From the NCBI RefSeq assembly GCF_010587385.1, contig NZ_CP047475.1, forward strand, positions 1,054,001 to 1,118,000: DNA of 64,000 nt, in the 5' to 3' direction. Both the position numbers and the translations under genes were made by a program. Within the stretch, counting starts at the first letter, position 1; each line of letters begins with the position of its first letter. The notes beneath the pieces are model-generated. The model did not search any database. It had not been told where the DNA came from and saw only the letters and a list, made by a program, of their open reading frames with translations. This document shows positions 59,864 through 64,000 of the stretch, piece by piece. Origin of the DNA: Vibrio astriarenae. GTDB taxonomy: Bacteria; Pseudomonadota; Gammaproteobacteria; Enterobacterales; Vibrionaceae.

Positions 59864-60049
59864 GTGGAAACGTTGATCTCTCAATTGAAAAAAGACTTTT
59901 ATAGTCAGCTGAGCGCATCACAATCAAAAACACTACCTCACTCAGCGCCTACCCTCTCTTTGCTCACCGCTGAAGAACTTCTGGAACTCGAAACCGCTTG
60001 GGTTCAGCTTAATGTCTGGAAGAAAAATCAGCTGCCAACGGCGCCATAA
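59864..60049 (+). CDS. Small hypothetical protein upstream of ribA
   Basis: A 61-residue polar protein with two short helical stretches (VETLISQLKKDFYSQL and LTAEELLELETAWVQLNVWK). The start is probably GTG at 59864, with ACAGG eight bases upstream; GTG at 59855 is an alternative. I do not recognise the family. Codon use and the amphipathic pattern look like a real gene, but support is limited. Confidence 0.55.
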   Translation: METLISQLKKDFYSQLSASQSKTLPHSAPTLSLLTAEELLELETAWVQLNVWKKNQLPTAP

Positions 60050-60211
60050 AGACTAATTTACACCTAAAATATCCAATATCTTAATAACCACCCACAATAT
60101 CGGTCTATTAAACCCCTGCTAGCCCATCGACTGTACTGTAAAACGTACATTTGCTTTCCCTGTATGCTTCCAATGTATTTTTGTATTGGTATTTAGCGTG
60201 TCTTTGATTAC

Positions 60212-60232
60212 AATTGTTATATTATAACAATT
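60212..60232. promoter_or_regulatory. Zur-like zinc-responsive operator upstream of ribA
   Basis: AATTGTTATA (60212-60221), a central T, and TATAACAATT (60223-60232) make a perfect 21-bp inverted repeat. It contains the core GTTATA-N-TATAAC of gammaproteobacterial Zur boxes (consensus recalled as GAAATGTTATA-N-TATAACATTTC). GTP cyclohydrolase II needs zinc, so zinc-dependent control of ribA is reasonable. Site use is inferred. Confidence 0.65.
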
Positions 60233-60304
60233 TGAGTGTGGGCTATCACACGATTGCTATTGAACTTTGAAACTATTGCCCCCATATATGGAGATATAGT
60301 GCCA

Positions 60305-60343
60305 ATGACAGCAGCAACGTGCCCTCATTGCGGAAATTACTAG
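60305..60343 (+). CDS. Candidate 12-residue leader peptide with a CPHC motif
   Basis: The ORF encodes [12 protein letters not shown] and stops 10 bases before ribA. GGAGA lies 10 bases before its ATG (a GTG two codons earlier is also possible). CPHC could bind zinc and the position suggests a leader peptide or coupled translation. It could be a chance ORF. Confidence 0.4.
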   Translation: MTAATCPHCGNY

Positions 60344-60353
60344 AGAGAGAGTT

Positions 60354-60950
60354 ATGGCGGAAGTTCGAGCCAGAGTGAATTTTAAAGTCGGTCAAAAAAG
60401 CGATATTGAAGCTGAGATTTTATCCTTCCATGGTCTAAAAACCGAAAAAGAGCATGTCGCGGTCATTTTCAAGCAGGCTGATCAAAGCCAGGAACTGCCG
60501 TTAGTGAGAATGCACTCTGAGTGTCTGACTGGAGATGTTTTTCACTCTTCTCGCTGTGACTGTGGTGAGCAGTTGGACGAAACCATCAATATGATGGGTG
60601 AAAGTGGCGGGATTATCCTGTATTTGCGTCAAGAGGGTCGCGGTATTGGACTTTACAACAAAATTGATGCTTATCGCTTGCAAAGCGAAGGTATGAACAC
60701 CTATGAAGCGAACAACCACCTTGGCTTTGGCGATGATCTTCGTGATTTCACAGAGGCTGCACAGATGCTGCAAGCTCTCGGTGTTACAAAGATTCGTTTA
60801 GTGACAAACAATCCAAAGAAAATCAGAGAGCTTCAAGAAAACGGCATTGAGATAGCGGAAGTGGTGAACACCTCTGCACACGTAAAGTCTGGTAATGAAG
60901 ACTACTTGAAAGCAAAAGTGTCTCACGGAAAACACAACCTTTCTGTGTAA
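60354..60950 (+). CDS. ribA: GTP cyclohydrolase II
   Basis: First step of riboflavin synthesis, opening GTP to a pyrimidinone with loss of formate. The 198-residue protein has the zinc ligands in [18 protein letters not shown] (three cysteines), the [15 protein letters not shown] catalytic loop and LVTNNPKK. This is the stand-alone RibA type without the RibB domain. It is preceded by a Zur-like palindrome and a mini-ORF and ends at a strong terminator. Confidence 0.95.
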   Translation: MAEVRARVNFKVGQKSDIEAEILSFHGLKTEKEHVAVIFKQADQSQELPLVRMHSECLTGDVFHSSRCDCGEQLDETINMMGESGGIILYLRQEGRGIGLYNKIDAYRLQSEGMNTYEANNHLGFGDDLRDFTEAAQMLQALGVTKIRLVTNNPKKIRELQENGIEIAEVVNTSAHVKSGNEDYLKAKVSHGKHNLSV

Positions 60951-60964
60951 TCAGTTTCCCCGAT

Positions 60965-60998
60965 AAAAACGCATCACTTAACGTGGTGCGTTTTTTTT
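60965..60998 (+). terminator. Rho-independent terminator of ribA
   Basis: AAAAACGCATCAC (60965-60977) pairs with GTGGTGCGTTTTT (60983-60995) with one wobble, followed by T. Confidence 0.9.
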
Positions 60999-61261
60999 GA
61001 TTCTCCCTTTGACTTACCTAAACTACTCTTACTGAAACTTTTGCAAAATGTGAGAAATCAGGCAGCCATATGGCGATTGTTCAGTCGTAAAACTCTCATG
61101 AAAGGGTAGTTAAAATACGCTAACTGTATGATATAAAGACCTTAGGATCTTCCAAGGATCTTTATACCGTTTTTAGGTTAGGGTTTCTAAAGTTTAATAC
61201 AGCATTCATTTCTATCTTTGCCATACTTGTCTAATACATTGAGTTCGGGGGAGTCGAATGT
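60999..61261 (+). promoter_or_regulatory. Upstream region of ldtD with a long imperfect inverted repeat
   Basis: TATAAAGACCTTAGG (61133-61147) can pair with CCAAGGATCTTTATA (61153-61167) with two mismatches. It also contains the repeated segment AGGATCTT. T-rich sequence follows, so it could be a terminator, an operator or a leader structure; no regulator is recognised. Confidence 0.4.
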
Positions 61262-62848
61262 ATGAAAATAATAACAGGGTGCGCATTAGCCTTAATGACG
61301 CTCCACGCAAACGCAGTGGAAATAGAGCCCATAGACCCGGTTTTAGAGGCGTCGGTTGAGCCGATTTATGTTGAAGGACTGGAGTTAGTCTACCCTTCGT
61401 TGGTTGCTAAGCTTGAGCGCGATCATAAGCAGTTTTGGATCAATCCAGATGATCGTATGCTGTTTGAGGAGCAGGTAAACCTCGTAGCGCTTTCCGGAGT
61501 GAGCCCCCTGATCGGTCAGCGAGCAGAAAGATTGCAGCAGTTTGCCAGCGATGAAAACTGGACTGCTTATGATCTTATGGCGATCGATACGTTGCTGTTG
61601 TATGTCAGCTACGTGGAGAGTGTTCCTGAGAAAGGCAAAGAGTGGTTTTATGAATCACCCATGCTGGTGCAAACGACGGAGCCTAGTAAGGAATCCCTGA
61701 CTTCGCTAAGTCGTGCGATCGAGATGAATGCACTATCACAGTTTATCGAACATTATCGCGCGCCACACAGCGCCTACGATGATATTGATATTGCCCTTAA
61801 CGACTTACGTTATCACCTTTCACAGTCGGTATCTCTCGTCGGTTATGACGGCCTTAAAAGAACTGGGGATCTGTTACCTGAGCGTGACATTATCATTCAA
61901 CGCATTTCTATGGCCGCGGTGGATACATCAAACATCGATTTAGGTTTAGATTGGTATGATGAGAGTTTAGAGGCTGCAGTGCTTGAGTTTCAGCGAATCC
62001 ATGGACTGAAACAAGACGGTGTGATCGGCCCCAAAACGACGAAGTGGTTTAACGTGTCACCTCGCTACCGTATGACAAAACTTGCACTCAACGTGGAACG
62101 TTCTCGATTATGGAATCAAGGCAATACCACACAAGTTACTGTGAACGTGCCAAGTTTCGAAATGAGCTACTCTCATTCAGGGGAACAGGTTTTCGAGTCA
62201 AAAGTGGTAGTGGGTAAGCTACGACGTCCGACGCCCGTTATGCAGACCAACATGCAATCGGTCGTGCTCAATCCGACTTGGAACATCCCCTGGAAGATTA
62301 TGGTCGAAGATATCATTCCTAAGGTTAAACGCGATCCAACTTATCTCCAACGGCAAGGCATTGATATCATTGAAAGCTGGACCTCAAAACGAATTGTGCC
62401 AGCCGATAGCATTGATTGGGCAGTGATCAATCCTCGAGCCTTCCCATACCGGATGCGTCAGCAGTCTGGATACAAAAACGCTCTCGGTTTGTATAAGTTT
62501 AATACGCCCAATGCAAGAGCGATTTATTTACACGATACACCGAGTAAAAGCTTGTTCAACCAAGACGTACGAGCATTCAGTTCTGGTTGTATCCGTGTAG
62601 AGAATGCAGAAGAGTTTGCTGAAGTACTGCTAGACTACCAGGGTATAGAGCGTGATCGCCTCAGTACAGCTCGCTCTAACAAGCATATCCGTTTCAATCA
62701 GCAGATTCCTGTATTCATCATCTATCAAACGGCCTGGTTAGAGAACGGAGAGGTACATTACCGCGATGATATCTACGATCTTGATTCGCCTTATCTAGCG
62801 AGCAATCCCAGGACGCTTGAACTCGTTGCAGTAACTCCAGTACCTTAA
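61262..62848 (+). CDS. ldtD: L,D-transpeptidase (YcbB/LdtD family)
   Basis: Periplasmic enzyme that makes 3-3 cross-links in peptidoglycan. The 528-residue protein has a signal peptide (residues about 1-18), a peptidoglycan-binding domain near 236-262 (LEFQRIHGLKQDGVIGPKT), and the YkuD catalytic domain. Active-site His424 is in YLHDTPSKSLF and Cys443 in SSGCIRVEN. It is shorter than E. coli LdtD (615). In E. coli ycbB is followed by ycbK (mepK) and then ycbL; here ycbL-like gloC follows directly. Confidence 0.88.
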   Translation: MKIITGCALALMTLHANAVEIEPIDPVLEASVEPIYVEGLELVYPSLVAKLERDHKQFWINPDDRMLFEEQVNLVALSGVSPLIGQRAERLQQFASDENWTAYDLMAIDTLLLYVSYVESVPEKGKEWFYESPMLVQTTEPSKESLTSLSRAIEMNALSQFIEHYRAPHSAYDDIDIALNDLRYHLSQSVSLVGYDGLKRTGDLLPERDIIIQRISMAAVDTSNIDLGLDWYDESLEAAVLEFQRIHGLKQDGVIGPKTTKWFNVSPRYRMTKLALNVERSRLWNQGNTTQVTVNVPSFEMSYSHSGEQVFESKVVVGKLRRPTPVMQTNMQSVVLNPTWNIPWKIMVEDIIPKVKRDPTYLQRQGIDIIESWTSKRIVPADSIDWAVINPRAFPYRMRQQSGYKNALGLYKFNTPNARAIYLHDTPSKSLFNQDVRAFSSGCIRVENAEEFAEVLLDYQGIERDRLSTARSNKHIRFNQQIPVFIIYQTAWLENGEVHYRDDIYDLDSPYLASNPRTLELVAVTPVP

Positions 62849-62871
62849 TCATTGTCAAACTTGTGGGTAAA

Positions 62872-62903
62872 TGTCATAGTCTGTCGAGCTATAGACTATG
62901 ACA
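62872..62903 (+). promoter_or_regulatory. Perfect 11-bp hairpin immediately upstream of gloC
   Basis: TGTCATAGTCT (62872-62882) and AGACTATGACA (62893-62903) form a perfect stem with a 10-base loop. There is no T run, and it ends 14 bases before the gloC start. It could be an operator or an mRNA structure affecting translation. Confidence 0.45.
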
Positions 62904-62917
62904 AATACAGGTGAGTT

Positions 62918-63574
62918 ATGTCCCTCAAATATCAAGTGGTTCCCGTCACTTCTTTTTCTCAAAATTGCTCTATTGTGTGGTGTGACGAAACCATGAAAGG
63001 GGTGGTTATCGACCCAGGTGGTGACGTAAAACAGTTAGAAATGCTAATTCAGGAGTTAGGTGTGACTGTTGAGCGTCTCGTGCTGACACATGGACACCTT
63101 GACCACGTTGGTGGTACTGAACCACTTGCGAGAGCGCTGGGTGATATTGAAATTGTGGGTCCACATAAAGCAGATAACTTCTGGCTACAAGGTTTAGAAG
63201 GGCAAAGCCAAATGTTTGGATTTCCTCTGACTGAAGCGTTTGAACCAAACCAATGGCTTGATGATGGTGACAATGTCACTTTCGGTGAGCAAACATTGAA
63301 TGTGATACATACACCAGGTCATACCCCTGGCCATGTAGTATTGTTCAGCGAAGAAGCGAAATTGGCGTTTGTTGGTGATGTTCTTTTTAACGGTGCCATC
63401 GGCCGCACTGATTTCCCACAGGGTGACTTCAATACGTTGATTACGTCTATTAAAGAGAAGCTTTGGCCTTTGGGCAATGACGTCCGTTTCGTCCCAGGAC
63501 ATGGGCCTGAATCGACATTCGGTTACGAAAGAAAAACCAACCCCTTTGTCGCCGATGAAATGCCGATGTTTTAA
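62918..63574 (+). CDS. gloC: MBL-fold hydrolase, GloC-like (YcbL)
   Basis: Metallo-beta-lactamase-fold hydrolase; the E. coli relative YcbL (GloC) is a type II glyoxalase that hydrolyses S-lactoylglutathione in methylglyoxal detoxification. The 218-residue protein has the metal motif THGHLDHVGG (about residues 58-67), HTPGHTPGHVVLF and FVGDVLFNGAIGRTDFP, and the C-terminal PGHGPEST. The ATG has GTGAG upstream. It follows ldtD after a hairpin. The last bases overlap the stop of the opposing gene. Confidence 0.88.
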   Translation: MSLKYQVVPVTSFSQNCSIVWCDETMKGVVIDPGGDVKQLEMLIQELGVTVERLVLTHGHLDHVGGTEPLARALGDIEIVGPHKADNFWLQGLEGQSQMFGFPLTEAFEPNQWLDDGDNVTFGEQTLNVIHTPGHTPGHVVLFSEEAKLAFVGDVLFNGAIGRTDFPQGDFNTLITSIKEKLWPLGNDVRFVPGHGPESTFGYERKTNPFVADEMPMF

Positions 63575-64000
63575 ACCTCCGTGTCTTTGCGTTGACCTCT
63601 TTCAATAGAATCCGCTGACGCAAGGTAGCGACGTGACAGGCCTATGAACTCTTCTAGCGGCCTGTCTAAATCCCCTTCAGCGATAAAAATGTCATAGCCG
63701 TAGGCTGCGCGCATATGATCCATTCTATTGGCTACCGTTGCTTGTAAGCCCTTAAATACGCGCCCTCCAACTTGGTAGTGTTTTGAGTCTAAGACTAAGT
63801 CCTGAAACTTTTCCCTGTTTTTACTTGCCACACCAACATACAAAAGCGCCCTTTGCTCCATTAACAGCTCGACCGCAAGACGCGGACAAATAGACTCGAC
63901 AAAGGGGCTGTAGTCCCTGATTTTAATACCTATCCAGGGGAGGGGACGACGCCACCCATCGACGTCTTCTTCACACTGGCCAATGCGTTCAATATTGTGC
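63571..64000 (-). CDS. Partial gene running off the right end, unrecognised
   Basis: The minus-strand frame is open from 63573 to the window edge, giving about 143 C-terminal residues. An internal ATG at 63861 would give only 96, but the reading continues upstream without a stop and in protein-like sequence (RRPLPWIGIKIRDYSPFVES). It contains RLAVELLMEQRALLYVGVAS and ANRMDHMRAAYGYDIFIAEG. I recognise no family. Its stop overlaps the gloC stop (opposite strands). The N-terminus lies beyond the window. Confidence 0.6.
   Translation of the reverse strand, partial: HNIERIGQCEEDVDGWRRPLPWIGIKIRDYSPFVESICPRLAVELLMEQRALLYVGVASKNREKFQDLVLDSKHYQVGGRVFKGLQATVANRMDHMRAAYGYDIFIAEGDLDRPLEEFIGLSRRYLASADSIERGQRKDTEV

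Larger units (their letters stand above)
60050..60353 (+). other. ribA upstream region
   Basis: This 304-bp stretch holds a perfect 21-bp Zur-like palindrome (60212-60232) and a 12-codon ORF with a CPHC motif (60305-60343), followed by GAGAGAGAG as the ribA ribosome-binding site. No FMN riboswitch pattern was recognised. Confidence 0.6.

Noticed and set aside
60050..60353. FMN riboswitch before ribA
   Set aside because: The conserved RFN element sequences are not visible; the stretch is AT-rich and dominated by the palindrome.
61133..61167. Repeated AGGATC sequences considered as an origin of replication
   Set aside because: No DnaA-box cluster or AT-rich unwinding region, and no neighbouring origin genes.

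Overview
The window is a stretch of ordinary-looking chromosome from a gammaproteobacterium of the family Vibrionaceae, most probably a Vibrio large chromosome. The evidence is gene order and protein similarity recalled from Escherichia coli and Vibrio: opp genes, mnmA-hflD-purB, gsk, ndh, gapA with yeaD and msrB, sppA-ansA, yoaA-tsaB, fadD-rnd, pabB-nudL-sdaC-sdaA, ycjX-ycjF-tyrR, ribA and ldtD-gloC, interspersed with small proteins typical of Vibrio. I see no rRNA or tRNA gene, CRISPR array, insertion sequence, integrase or prophage. Genes are densely packed with many rho-independent terminators between convergent units.

Layout. 1-5.1 kb: the end of oppA and then oppBCDF (peptide import). 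5.1-9.2 kb: glutathionyl-hydroquinone reductase, a lysine-rich DUF2986 protein, a NYN-domain protein, an outer-membrane barrel, a 29-residue YnhF-like membrane peptide and a patatin-like lipase. 9.2-11.7 kb: the sugar regulator Mlc and chemotaxis protein CheV. 11.7-16.9 kb: an isolated mini-ORF, purB-hflD-mnmA on the minus strand, and gsk behind a PurR box. 17-20.4 kb: aquaporin, two cysteine-cluster proteins, and ndh with an FNR box and a long leader. 20.5-24.4 kb: a four-gene thiol-redox operon resembling scsABDC (suppressor of copper sensitivity). 24.4-29.7 kb: a hypothetical protein, a ChaN-like lipoprotein, rlmA, yeaD, gapA and msrB. 29.7-38.2 kb: a DUF2989 lipoprotein, yeaC, ansA, sppA, fadH (with a FadR site), a hydratase and purU. 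38.3-46.7 kb: yoaA, tsaB, a small protein, an alpha/beta hydrolase, fadD, rnd and two exported proteins. 46.7-53.8 kb: sdaA, sdaC, nudL, pabB, fumarase and a small membrane protein. 53.9-59.6 kb: ycjX-ycjF, tyrR, rimJ, an HD hydrolase and a DUF2947 protein. 59.8-64 kb: a small ORF, ribA, ldtD, gloC and a partial unrecognised gene running off the right end.

The gene content is mostly housekeeping: purine, serine, fatty-acid and folate metabolism, glycolysis, respiration, and cell-wall and RNA modification. The most interesting signals are regulatory and intergenic. A perfect 21-bp Zur-like palindrome precedes ribA, followed by a 12-codon ORF encoding a CPHC motif. A perfect FNR half-site pair sits just inside the ndh transcript. 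FadR, PurR, CRP and TyrR-like operators are visible at fitting genes, and a second copy of the fadH FadR sequence lies inside the hydrolase gene upstream of fadD. I did not find a convincing new multi-gene system; the scs-like operon is the closest to a distinctive accessory module. All family and gene names are from memory and inspection, without database searches.
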